NCBI GenBank assembly: GCA_002455375.1
Contig: DKKR01000053.1
Coordinates: 34,547 to 44,907, forward strand
DNA length: 10,361 nt
Origin: Bacteroidetes bacterium UBA6661
GTDB taxonomy: Bacteria > Bacteroidota > Bacteroidia > AKYH767-A > OLB10
Direction: 5' to 3'
The notes beneath the pieces were generated by a model. It was not told the origin of the DNA. It saw nothing but the letters and a program-made list of their open reading frames with translations, and did no database searches. This document shows positions 1 through 7,589 of the stretch, one piece after another. Made by a program: the position numbers and the translations under genes. Position 1 is the stretch's first letter; the number at the start of each line of letters is the position of its first letter.

Positions 1-81
1 GCGCTGGCAGCAGGTGTCTATACTGTAGTGATTAGGGGCCTGTCAAACATGGGCACAGCACGGTTGGTGGTGGTGGAGTAA
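1..81 (+). CDS. C-terminal fragment of a secreted protein with a T9SS sorting tail
   Basis: Frame 1 is open from the window edge to a TAA at 79-81 and encodes 26 residues, including GVYTVVIRG and the terminal RLVVVE. The layout, a GVY strand followed about 13 residues later by a basic residue and a run of valines ending the protein, matches the C-terminal beta-strand signal of type IX secretion substrates (Por secretion tail, TIGR04183 type). In that family the tail directs transport across the outer membrane and is removed or replaced by anchoring. The function of the body of the protein cannot be known, because it lies outside the window. The fragment is about 56% G+C and uses GTG, CTG, GCG and GGC codons, unlike the AT-rich genes that follow. 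The assignment rests on 26 residues only. Confidence 0.7.
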   Translation, partial: ALAAGVYTVVIRGLSNMGTARLVVVE

Positions 82-116
82 CAAATTTGTTTAAATTAAA
101 GTGACTTGCCGGCAAG
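81..116. terminator. Two palindromes between convergent genes, possible weak bidirectional terminator
   Basis: A perfect 10-base palindrome, ACAAATTTGT, spans 81-90 and starts at the last base of the upstream stop codon. A perfect 12-base palindrome, CTTGCCGGCAAG, spans 105-116, and its arms extend outward past an A:A mismatch (GTG at 101-103 against CGC at 118-120, with one G:U). It could fold as a short GC-rich hairpin followed by TAAAAATATTTC on the plus strand, between the end of the T9SS-tailed gene and the end of the minus-strand thioredoxin-like gene. The stem is short and the U tract poor, so termination is an inference. Confidence 0.3.
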
Positions 117-139
117 ACGCTAAAAATATTTCAAGATTA

Positions 140-664
140 CTACTTCGTAAACTCCTCAAACGTTTTTGTTTTGTAGGCATCTTTGGCAAAGTAATGCAAA
201 AGAGGCATTAAAGTTTCAACAGACATATATCCTTGCTGTACTTTGATGGAAGCAAATTTCTCGTCCAGAAAAACATAAGACGGATAGCCCATTTGCCGGT
301 TCAGTAAAGATATGGCCAGTTCATGGCTTTTATAATCCGGAACAAAAACAAATACCTGATCAAAGAAACGGATGGTGTCTTTACTTTCTGCATTAAACTT
401 TACCGGATAAAAATTAGCATTGATATAGGCTGCAACAGAGTCGTCCATAAAAGTTGATGCATCCATTTTTTTGCACCACCCACACCAGTCGGTATAAACG
501 TCAATAAAAAGTTTTTTTGGATTTTTTTGTGATGCAGCAACAGCGCTTTCAAAATCCATCCATTTAATTTTAGGTTCAATCTTTTCTTTTGAAGGCTGTG
601 AGCAAGAAATATATCCTGTCAGTATAAATAAACTAAATACAACCCCTAATAATTTCTTTTTCAT
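140..664 (-). CDS. Thioredoxin-fold lipoprotein with CGWC active site
   Basis: The product has 174 residues. Residues 1-20 form a signal peptide (MKKK, then a hydrophobic stretch) followed by Cys21 in the context YISC. This fits a lipoprotein signal, although Tyr at -3 is not the usual residue. The mature part has the thioredoxin-like layout: strand LFIDVYTDW, redox motif CGWC at 61-64, and the cis-proline turn MGYPSYVFLD with Pro128. It resembles the thioredoxin family with the YTDWCGWCKKMD signature (Thioredoxin_7-like) that is common in Bacteroidota. The likely role is thiol-disulfide exchange or reduction on periplasmic or membrane-anchored substrates. About 30 residues between the active site and the cis-Pro segment (roughly 93-122) look longer than in minimal thioredoxins. 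The start is ATG at 664, 21 bases after the OPT transporter stop, so the two are probably co-transcribed. The substrate is unknown. Confidence 0.85.
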   Translation of the reverse strand: MKKKLLGVVFSLFILTGYISCSQPSKEKIEPKIKWMDFESAVAASQKNPKKLFIDVYTDWCGWCKKMDASTFMDDSVAAYINANFYPVKFNAESKDTIRFFDQVFVFVPDYKSHELAISLLNRQMGYPSYVFLDEKFASIKVQQGYMSVETLMPLLHYFAKDAYKTKTFEEFTK

Positions 665-685
665 CTTAAATTGATTTAAAACTAA

Positions 686-2749
686 TTATTCAATGTCTTT
701 TTTTTCGGGTTTAATTGCAATTCGGTAAAGCACAATGGCCATAGCAATAAAAAAGACAGTTCCAAGCAATTGATAGCCGTTTTCGCCAATAACATTGGCA
801 ATATTGTGATGCATGTTTATTTTTTCGAGAGCTGCAAATATACCTTCATCAACTGAAAGAAGTGCTACTACTACTCCTGCCAAGGCTCCACCTGCAACCA
901 AACCTGTTGCAAACAAATTTCCTTTGCCTAATTCATCATCACCTTCGGCTTTTTTATGTTTACGTTTTGCTCTCCAGTCAACAATACCTTTTACAACGCC
1001 ACCTGCGTAAATGGGCAACGTGGTGCTTAAAGGAAGATAGGCGCCAACGGCAAAGGATAATGCATTGACTCCACAAAGCTCCATAGTGATAGCTACAAAA
1101 ACGCCAACCAAAACAAACTGCCAGTCGAGGTTGTGGCTCAACAAACCTTTTATCAAAGTAGCCATTAAGGTAGCCTGAGGTGCAGCATACTTTTCGCCAA
1201 TGGCATGTTGTATTCCCTGTGCTGTTAAATCGGCAGTAGGTGTGTCGAGATATTTTACGGTAAAGCCGATAACTACAGATGATACTATTGCTCCGATAAA
1301 AAGTGCCATTTGTTGATTGCGTGGTGTGGCACCCACAATATAACCGGTTTTTAAATCTTGCGAAGTTGCACCGGCATTGGCAGCGGCAATACAAACCAGC
1401 CCACCAACAACAAGAGCCATCGGTTCAAAAACCTTACCTGTCCAGCCGATAGCAATAAAAACTAAAGCAGTACCCATGATGGTGGCAATGGTCATTCCTG
1501 AGATAGGATTATTACTGCTACCAATGATACCGACAATGCGGCTTGAAACTGTTACAAAGAAAAAGCCAAACACAACTATTAGTAATCCGATGAGTAATTT
1601 ATTGATAAAAGATTCACCGGGCACCTGTGGTAATAATGCCATAAGAATGATTAAAACAACTGAACCTACAATAACTGTTTTGAATGATAAATCATTTTCA
1701 GTCCTTGAAACTGTTTTGGCACCTTGTCCTTCTTTGAGAGAGCTCACACTTTCTTTAAAAGATGAAATAATGGTAGGTATTGTTTTGAGTAAGGTAATAA
1801 AACCGCCTGCTGCGACAGCACCAGCACCTATTTGTCTGACATAGGCACGATAAATAGCATCGGCCATATCATTAAAAGTGTGTGTTTCCGGATTCCATCC
1901 ACCGGGTCCACCGGCAGTGAGAATATCTTTTAAATATCCTAATTTTACAAGCTGTGTAGCAATAACATCCGTAGGCACTAACGTTGCCAGCAAGGGTATT
2001 AGTCCTAACCAGGCCAGTACACCACCTGCAACCAGCATACCACCAATTCTCGGGCCTATGATATAGCCCACTCCCAAATATTCCGGAGTTATTTCTCCGC
2101 TTACAGTGGCTGATGGCAAATATTTATTGGTTTGCTTGGTTACAAAGGCAGGAACTTCTGCAATGACATGAAATACTTTTTGAAATATGGCATATAACAT
2201 AGCAAAGCCTAAACCAAGATAGGAAGTACGAGCAAAGTCTCCACCTTTTTCGCCTGCAATAAGAACCTGAGCACAGGCAGTTCCTTCAGGATAAGGTAAT
2301 GTTTGATGCTCTTTAACAATAAGACTTCTGCGTAGCGGAATCATCATTAATGTACCTAACATTCCTCCCAAAACAGCTAAAGTAAAAATGGTCCAGTACT
2401 CGAAATACTGCATTCCATTGCTGATACCACTTTCATTTACCGATAAAAACAAAAATGCAGGCAATGTAAAAACCACACCGGAAGCAATAGACTCACCTGC
2501 AGAACCTGTTGTCTGAATAATATTATTTTCCAGAATAGTTGTCTTAAAAAACTTACGGCCAATACTTATAGCAAGAACGGCTATGGGAATAGATGCAGAA
2601 ACAGTTAACCCTGCCTTTAATGCCAGATAAACTGTTGATGCTCCAAAGATGATTCCAAACATGGCACCGAGCAGAATTGATTTGAGTGTAAACTCTGCCA
2701 TTGAATCTGTTGCTGAGATGTATGGCTTAAACTCTTTTTGTGGTTGCAT
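686..2749 (-). CDS. OPT-family oligopeptide transporter
   Basis: This is a 687-residue integral inner-membrane protein with many hydrophobic segments, the usual length for bacterial members of the OPT superfamily (TIGR00733-like). Recognisable blocks in order are the first membrane segment with AMFGIIFGASTVYLALKAG (about 29-47), NNIIQTTGSAGESIASG (75-91), LPYPEGTACAQVL (151-163), SSNNPISGMT (411-420) and GATSQDLKTGYIVGATPRNQ (460-479). The family takes up oligopeptides or metal-chelate-like substrates, probably driven by the proton gradient; the substrate here cannot be read from the sequence. The start is ATG at 2749, placed a normal distance before the first membrane segment. No start-proximal Shine-Dalgarno is seen. 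It is followed after 21 bases by the thioredoxin-like lipoprotein and preceded by a hairpin in the 68-base gap after the sugar permease, so it may have its own transcription or read-through control. Confidence 0.93.
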   Translation of the reverse strand: MQPQKEFKPYISATDSMAEFTLKSILLGAMFGIIFGASTVYLALKAGLTVSASIPIAVLAISIGRKFFKTTILENNIIQTTGSAGESIASGVVFTLPAFLFLSVNESGISNGMQYFEYWTIFTLAVLGGMLGTLMMIPLRRSLIVKEHQTLPYPEGTACAQVLIAGEKGGDFARTSYLGLGFAMLYAIFQKVFHVIAEVPAFVTKQTNKYLPSATVSGEITPEYLGVGYIIGPRIGGMLVAGGVLAWLGLIPLLATLVPTDVIATQLVKLGYLKDILTAGGPGGWNPETHTFNDMADAIYRAYVRQIGAGAVAAGGFITLLKTIPTIISSFKESVSSLKEGQGAKTVSRTENDLSFKTVIVGSVVLIILMALLPQVPGESFINKLLIGLLIVVFGFFFVTVSSRIVGIIGSSNNPISGMTIATIMGTALVFIAIGWTGKVFEPMALVVGGLVCIAAANAGATSQDLKTGYIVGATPRNQQMALFIGAIVSSVVIGFTVKYLDTPTADLTAQGIQHAIGEKYAAPQATLMATLIKGLLSHNLDWQFVLVGVFVAITMELCGVNALSFAVGAYLPLSTTLPIYAGGVVKGIVDWRAKRKHKKAEGDDELGKGNLFATGLVAGGALAGVVVALLSVDEGIFAALEKINMHHNIANVIGENGYQLLGTVFFIAMAIVLYRIAIKPEKKDIE

Positions 2750-2764
2750 AAATAAAAAGTGAGA

Positions 2765-2795
2765 TGGCTAATGTAAAGGATATTTTAATTAGCCA
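2765..2795 (-). promoter_or_regulatory. Hairpin between the sugar permease and OPT genes
   Basis: Plus-strand TGGCTAAT (2765-2772) and ATTAGCCA (2788-2795) are exact inverted repeats. Inside them TAAA (2774-2777) pairs with TTTA (2784-2787), leaving G2773 as a bulge and a six-base loop. The total is a 12-base-pair stem. On the minus transcript it lies after the sugar permease stop, is followed by TCTCACTTTTTATTT, and ends 15 bases before the OPT ATG. It could be an attenuating or terminating hairpin for the upstream gene, an RNA-processing or stability element, or an operator. Only the inverted repeat is seen; the role is inferred. Confidence 0.45.
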
Positions 2796-2817
2796 AAACA
2801 AAAAAATGTTAACGCTT

Positions 2818-4218
2818 TTATTGATTGGTATGAAAACCTTGTTTTTGTAAAACAGCTTTAACTTTTATGGCAAACCAAGCTAAGTAGGCAAAGCAAAATA
2901 CTGTTATCCAATAGCTGGAATGGATATCAGTTACATCAGCTAAATAGCCTTGTAAAGGAGGAATTAATGCCCCACCAAGAATCATCATAATCAGAAAAGC
3001 AGAGCCTTGTCCGGTAAATTTACCCAACCCTGTTATGCTTAAAGCAAAAATACAAGGCCATCCGATGCTACAGCACAAGCCACCACTGATAAAAGCAAAC
3101 ATGGCAACCTGTCCTTCTGTAAGAAGTCCGATTAGCATTGCCAGAATACCGCCAACAGAAAAAATAAACAACATACGTGCAGGCTTTTCCTGCGCTAAAA
3201 AACTTCCTGCAATGAGTGCAGCAACACAAAGACTATAGGGTAACAGATTGGCAATTTCATTGCCACGAAGATAATTGGCCAATAAAACAATGATATAAGC
3301 AACTATCGGCAGAACAATCATGAGCAGTTTTTTAGTTGTTGGCTTAAAATTAAAAGCACTGATGGCTCCTGTCCAGCGACCAATCATTAAACTACCCCAG
3401 TAAAGAGAAATGTAAGGTGATATTTGTGCTGTTGAGAGTCCTCCAAACTGCGGCAATGCCAGTAACGCACCCATGTTGCTTTGAATGGTTACCTCTACTC
3501 CAACGTAAACAAAAATGGCAAGCATACCCCATCGCAGTTGAGAAAATTTTAAAGCACCCAGACCGGGTTCAAATTTTTCTGTACTGTGCACCTTTGGAAG
3601 TTTAGCAACAGTAAGCAATAAAGCTGCCATTAAAAAAACACCTGTCAGTATGTAGTAAACTGTATCAACAGATTCAACGGTTGCACTGGCAGCAGCTTCG
3701 GGGCTAAGGTTGCCAAACAATACAAGACTGACTAATATTGGACCAAGCAATGTTCCAAAAGAGTTTACACCACCACCAAGGTTTAGTCTGTGTGCGCCTG
3801 TTTCGGCAGTGCCTAATGCTGTAACAAAAGGTTGTGCAGCAGTTTGCTGAAGAGAGAATCCTAATGCAATTACAAAAAATGCTGAAAGAATAAAGCTAAA
3901 AGATCCGGAACCTACAGCAGGAATCATCAACAGAGAGCCTGCAACAGAAATTAACAATCCTGCAATGACAGCTTGTTTATATCCTAACTTATTGAGAATA
4001 TCAACACGGAATAATTGGGAGCTGAACCACAATAATAATGAGCCGATAAAATAGGCTGCATAGAATGCCGTATCAATTAACTGAGACTGAAATTGTGACA
4101 GGTTAAAGTGCGACTTACAAAATGGAATAAAGATGCCATTTGATGCTGCCACAAATCCCCAAAAGAAAAAAACAGTTATGATAGTTGCTAATGCCCCTGC
4201 ATTGGAAGATGATTTCAT
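2818..4218 (-). CDS. FHS-family MFS sugar permease, FucP/GluP-like
   Basis: The product has 466 residues and about twelve hydrophobic segments, typical of the major facilitator superfamily. The N-terminal FFFWGFVAASNGIFIPF (17-33), the QTAAQPFVTALG block (125-136) and RLNLGGGVNSFG (144-155) align by eye with the fucose:proton symporter group (E. coli FucP: ND-L-P, ETAANPFVT, RLNLAQTFNSFG). Uptake of a hexose such as fucose, glucose or galactose across the inner membrane is therefore likely. Two acidic residues important in E. coli FucP, Asp46 and Glu135, appear here as Gly28 and Gln125, so sugar specificity or ion coupling may differ. The start is ATG at 4218. The gene lies 94 bases after the RND exporter and 68 bases before the OPT gene on the same strand. 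No fucose catabolic genes are in the window, so the symbol fucP is withheld. Confidence 0.85.
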   Translation of the reverse strand: MKSSSNAGALATIITVFFFWGFVAASNGIFIPFCKSHFNLSQFQSQLIDTAFYAAYFIGSLLLWFSSQLFRVDILNKLGYKQAVIAGLLISVAGSLLMIPAVGSGSFSFILSAFFVIALGFSLQQTAAQPFVTALGTAETGAHRLNLGGGVNSFGTLLGPILVSLVLFGNLSPEAAASATVESVDTVYYILTGVFLMAALLLTVAKLPKVHSTEKFEPGLGALKFSQLRWGMLAIFVYVGVEVTIQSNMGALLALPQFGGLSTAQISPYISLYWGSLMIGRWTGAISAFNFKPTTKKLLMIVLPIVAYIIVLLANYLRGNEIANLLPYSLCVAALIAGSFLAQEKPARMLFIFSVGGILAMLIGLLTEGQVAMFAFISGGLCCSIGWPCIFALSITGLGKFTGQGSAFLIMMILGGALIPPLQGYLADVTDIHSSYWITVFCFAYLAWFAIKVKAVLQKQGFHTNQ

Positions 4219-4237
4219 TTGATGATGATTGATATTC

Positions 4238-4245
4238 CAAACATC
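4238..4245 (-). promoter_or_regulatory. Possible -7 promoter element for the sugar permease
   Basis: The minus strand reads GATGTTTG, one mismatch from the Bacteroidota -7 consensus TAnnTTTG. It would place transcription initiation roughly 13-15 bases before the permease ATG. No well-spaced TTTG -33 element is evident: a near match, ATTG, lies about 17 bases upstream, which is short. This is weak evidence. Confidence 0.22.
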
Positions 4246-4312
4246 AGCATAAAAAATTATTGCAATCTCTAACGATAAGGAAGTTTTCCGCTAAACCATG
4301 TTAACAAAAAGC

Positions 4313-6670
4313 TTAACTCTCTTCATTATCATCGAGCTCAATGAGTGGCTCGCTGATAATTTCTTTACGGCTGACCCATTTGTGGATTGAGAGTAAGAGC
4401 GATGGTAATAAAATCAAATTAGTGACCATAGCTACTAACAAAGTAATTGAAATAAGCAGTCCTAATGCAGCAGTGCCACCAAAATCGGAAGCAGCAAAAA
4501 TACTGAATCCGAAAAACAGAATTACGGCAGTATAAATCATTGAAAATCCTGTGTCCATAATTGTAGCGGAGATTGCTTCGCTAATGGATTTTTTATTCTG
4601 CTTTAATTCTTGCCTGTATTTGGATAAAAAATAAATTGTACCATCGCTTGAAATACCAAAGGCAATACTAAAAATAAGTATTGTTGAAGGCTTGAAACGG
4701 ATATCAAAAAAACCCATTATTCCTGCTGTTATAACAAGAGGAATAAGGCAAGGCAACTTACTTAAAAGTATAATTCCGATCGAACGGAACAATGCCATTC
4801 CAACAATAGTAATCAGCAATATTTCAATTATCAGACTTTCATAAAGGTTGTACAAAAGATAGTCGTTACCTTTTAGAAACATCAGGCTATGTCCTGTAAG
4901 TTTTACATGATATTGTGAGCTATCAAAAATTGAATCAACTTTGGGTTGAATGTCGGCCAGCAGTGTTTTAATTTTTTTAGAACCCACATCAGCCATTTGC
5001 ATACTGATGCGTGTATATTGTCTTGATGAATCAATAAAAGATTTCAATCTGTTCTCATTTCCTTTAACGGTAGAGGTATAATCATTCAGATTTTTAAGCT
5101 CACTGATGCCGGGCAAAACATAATACTTAGGGTCGCCACCACGATAAGCCTGATAGCTGAACTTTAATGCTTCGGTTATAGATAATGCTTTGCTTAACTC
5201 CGGATAGTTTTCCAATTGCTTCTGCAAAGCTTTCATTTTATAAAGAACGCGACCATTATTGTCAAATACGCCATTAGGTTTTTTCGTGTCAACAAAAATT
5301 TCAAATGGCAATACGCCTTTAAAATTTTTCTCGAAGAAATGCATGTCTGTGTAAACAGGATTTTTTCGAGGCAAATCATCTACCACATATCCGGTGACAT
5401 CAATCTTTGTCATTCCATAAACAGCAAGCAGTGTCAACGAAACTATTACTACATAAATCTGATTCCTCTTATGATGAACAATAAAATCAACCCACTCTAA
5501 AATCTTACGCATTCTTTTGCCTTCCAAATGTCGCATCTGACGCACGGAAGGTGGTGGAAGAAAACTAAGAATAATGGGAATAAAGACAAGTGTAATAAAA
5601 TAAGTAACCATCACGTTGATGGCGGCAACCATTCCAAACTGAGTGAGAAATGAGCTGTTGGTAAAAACCAACACACCAAATCCAATAGCTGTGGTTATGT
5701 TGGCTAAAAAAAGTGAGATTCCTACCGTTGAAATCATTCGTGCTAATGCTTTGATACGATTGCCATGCCTTGCATATTCACTATGATATTTATTGATCAG
5801 GAAAATACAATTGGGCACACCTATGACCATAATCAGTGGTGGAATTAACGCAGTCAGAATGGTGATTTTGAAATTAAACAATTCAATACTTCCCATACTC
5901 CAAACCACACCAATGGCTACCACCAAAATTGAAAACACTACGGATGAAATGGTTCGGAAAAACACCCAAAGAATAAATGCAGTTATCAACACTGCCAGTA
6001 ACAAAAATAATTTCAACTCATGCGACACCTTCTCCATAACGGCAGTGCGTATGTAGGGCATTCCGGAATAATGCAATTCAATGTTATGTAAACGACCAAA
6101 GGCATCTGCTTCCTTTTTTATCTCATTAACAATATCAATACGATGTTTGCTGTCAAGATCTTTTTTACGAAAAGTGATAGCCATCACCGTAGCATGTGTT
6201 TCACGATTCAAAATCAGTCCATCATAAAATGGCAGTTCGTCAATTCGGTTTTTAATGCTATCAATTTCTGATTGACGTTGTGGTAAGGATTTAACTAAGG
6301 AGACAAAATCAAACTTATGTAGCGAATCATTTCTGACAACATCATACAAATCACCTATAGAAAGTACATTTTGAATGCCATCCATTTTTCTGATTTTGTC
6401 TGAAAGCAGAAACCAACTGTTGAACTTTTCTATTTGAAATATGCTACTGTCAGCAAAACCAATGACCATAACACTACCATCTTCTCCGAACTTCTGTTTA
6501 AAATTTTCATACTCTACATAAGCAGGGTCGGTTGTGGGCAACACTCTTACAAATTCGTAGGACAACTTAATATTTAAAGCCTTATAGGCCATAAATACAG
6601 TCAGTAAAAGGAGCACTACAATAAATGCAATGCGATTTCTTAAAATTTTATTCGCTAAAAACTTCCACAT
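4313..6670 (-). CDS. RND superfamily exporter (MMPL / HAE3-like)
   Basis: The product has 785 residues and the duplicated RND layout: one membrane helix (about 13-31), a large periplasmic domain (about 32-215), a helix cluster (about 218-375), then a second helix (about 404-420), a second periplasmic domain (about 421-610) and a second cluster (about 612-760). The short loops and length of about 800 residues fit the MMPL/HAE3 branch rather than the roughly 1,000-residue AcrB type. Those exporters move lipids or hydrophobic compounds using the proton gradient. The second half has GISSDG (672-677), with Asp676 at the usual proton-relay position. The matching place in the first half is GVPNCIF (284-290), without an acidic residue. 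The start is ATG at 6670, just before the first helix. The upstream barrel-like gene ends 47 bases away and may be its partner. No membrane-fusion protein gene is present. The substrate is unknown. Confidence 0.87.
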   Translation of the reverse strand: MWKFLANKILRNRIAFIVVLLLLTVFMAYKALNIKLSYEFVRVLPTTDPAYVEYENFKQKFGEDGSVMVIGFADSSIFQIEKFNSWFLLSDKIRKMDGIQNVLSIGDLYDVVRNDSLHKFDFVSLVKSLPQRQSEIDSIKNRIDELPFYDGLILNRETHATVMAITFRKKDLDSKHRIDIVNEIKKEADAFGRLHNIELHYSGMPYIRTAVMEKVSHELKLFLLLAVLITAFILWVFFRTISSVVFSILVVAIGVVWSMGSIELFNFKITILTALIPPLIMVIGVPNCIFLINKYHSEYARHGNRIKALARMISTVGISLFLANITTAIGFGVLVFTNSSFLTQFGMVAAINVMVTYFITLVFIPIILSFLPPPSVRQMRHLEGKRMRKILEWVDFIVHHKRNQIYVVIVSLTLLAVYGMTKIDVTGYVVDDLPRKNPVYTDMHFFEKNFKGVLPFEIFVDTKKPNGVFDNNGRVLYKMKALQKQLENYPELSKALSITEALKFSYQAYRGGDPKYYVLPGISELKNLNDYTSTVKGNENRLKSFIDSSRQYTRISMQMADVGSKKIKTLLADIQPKVDSIFDSSQYHVKLTGHSLMFLKGNDYLLYNLYESLIIEILLITIVGMALFRSIGIILLSKLPCLIPLVITAGIMGFFDIRFKPSTILIFSIAFGISSDGTIYFLSKYRQELKQNKKSISEAISATIMDTGFSMIYTAVILFFGFSIFAASDFGGTAALGLLISITLLVAMVTNLILLPSLLLSIHKWVSRKEIISEPLIELDDNEES

Positions 6671-6678
6671 GAATGGGA

Positions 6679-6686
6679 CAAAGATA
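6679..6686 (-). promoter_or_regulatory. Possible -7 promoter element before the RND gene
   Basis: The minus strand reads TATCTTTG, an exact TAnnTTTG match, with TTTA about 21 bases upstream as a three-of-four match to the TTTG -33 element. It ends only 8 bases before the RND ATG, so the leader would be a few bases at most. That makes it either a near-leaderless promoter or chance in AT-rich DNA. Confidence 0.28.
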
Positions 6687-6717
6687 GGTAAACCAACTTT
6701 TACTGACTAAAGTACTA

Positions 6718-7527
6718 TTACAGTCCGATTTGAAATCCTGCAGCAAAAATATATTCACCTGCAAAAAAATGATGATGTGCACGTCCATCACCAACAGTTA
6801 AAACATTTGTAAAGTTGGCGAAAGCACCTTTTAAACTTGTTTCAACAAAAAAATATTTCATCAGGTCGTAACGAAATCCGGCATCAACACCAAAAACATA
6901 GCCTGCAATATGAAATTTATTGTCTAACCTGTTACCAAATATTGTTACATCAGTTCGTGGGATTACCAGACCACCACCGGCTTTTAAAATCAATTGTAAT
7001 CTGTGGTTTTTTGAAGCAGAAGAAAGAAGACAATAGCGCTTCATCAAGTTGGCCATTAAAAAATTTGCACCGTTAGTATGTTCAAACATCAGGAAGTCTT
7101 TACCAACCAAGGTGTCCTGATCATAATATGTACCATTGATGTTGCCTTTAAGATGTAACTGCTGATTGTTGGTCATAATATATTTAGTATGATCAAATGC
7201 AATCTCTACACCTAAATCATGTTTATCGCCAAAAAAATATCCGGCACGATACACATATTGCGGAATAGAAATGGCTGAACCGAAAATATATTTCAACCCG
7301 GGCTTATCATGCGCTTTTGCATCGTACAATGTAAAATCATAACCACCAAAATCATTACCCTTTAAATGTAAGTCGCTTTTTGAAAACCAATCGAGATTGT
7401 AGCCCCAAGTAAGATAAAAGGTTCCTTTTCCATGTTTAAATAAAGGAGTGCAATGACAATCTTTTTCACCGGCAAAACAATTTACAGAAATCAGGAATGC
7501 AGCACAAACAGCAATAATTTTTTGCAT
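6718..7527 (-). CDS. Putative outer-membrane beta-barrel protein, function unknown
   Basis: The product has 269 residues when started at ATG 7527. The frame is also open to a TTG at 7551, but residues 1-20 from the ATG (MQKIIAVCAAFLISVNCFAG) form a clean signal peptide, while the longer version puts charged residues before it and overlaps a likely promoter element. The mature protein begins EKDCHC, giving a Cys-X-Cys pair at 24 and 26. The rest is rich in alternating hydrophobic/polar strands with aromatic residues, for example GTFYLTWGYNLDWFSKSDLH, YVYRAGYFFGDKHDLGVEIA and the terminal YIFAAGFQIGL. This pattern suggests an outer-membrane barrel of roughly 8-12 strands. I recognise the WGYN-WFSKSD style from uncharacterised Bacteroidota proteins but cannot name a family. 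A PagL-like or porin-like role is possible and unproven. It is the first gene of the minus-strand cluster and precedes the RND exporter by 47 bases. Confidence 0.75.
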   Translation of the reverse strand: MQKIIAVCAAFLISVNCFAGEKDCHCTPLFKHGKGTFYLTWGYNLDWFSKSDLHLKGNDFGGYDFTLYDAKAHDKPGLKYIFGSAISIPQYVYRAGYFFGDKHDLGVEIAFDHTKYIMTNNQQLHLKGNINGTYYDQDTLVGKDFLMFEHTNGANFLMANLMKRYCLLSSASKNHRLQLILKAGGGLVIPRTDVTIFGNRLDNKFHIAGYVFGVDAGFRYDLMKYFFVETSLKGAFANFTNVLTVGDGRAHHHFFAGEYIFAAGFQIGL

Positions 7528-7548
7528 ATTATTATCAAATAAATGGCG

Positions 7549-7556
7549 CAAAGCTA
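7549..7556 (-). promoter_or_regulatory. Probable -7 promoter element of the minus-strand cluster
   Basis: The minus strand reads TAGCTTTG, an exact match to the Bacteroidota -7 consensus TAnnTTTG. Initiation about five bases downstream would leave a leader of about 15 bases before ATG 7527, which supports that start over the TTG at 7551 lying inside this element. No TTTG -33 element is found at the usual distance; the nearest TTTG is only 9 bases upstream. It lies in the 90-base divergent region shared with mqnE. Confidence 0.42.
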
Positions 7557-7589
7557 CATGAAAATCAAAACCATTTTCTTTATTTTATG

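Noticed and set aside
62..76. Short GGT-like run near the end of the first gene
   Set aside because: It encodes the Leu-Val-Val-Val strand of the sorting tail and is explained by codon use, not a distinct repeat element.
978..1394. 138-codon minus-strand open frame inside the OPT gene
   Set aside because: It lies in another frame of a strongly conserved transporter gene, and its translation is rich in Cys, Arg and Tyr with no domain pattern. It is a shadow frame.
1377..1844. 155-codon plus-strand open frame opposite the OPT gene
   Set aside because: It is antisense to conserved membrane segments, and its low-complexity Pro/Thr/Ile translation is typical of the complement of a hydrophobic gene.
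2806..4305. The octamer ATGTTAAC occurs a few bases after both the permease stop (2806-2813) and the RND stop (4298-4305)
   Set aside because: Two copies of an AT-rich 8-mer containing a common palindrome are expected by chance in AT-rich intergenic DNA. The short stem at 4300-4317 (GTTAA/TTAAC, five pairs) is too weak to call a terminator.
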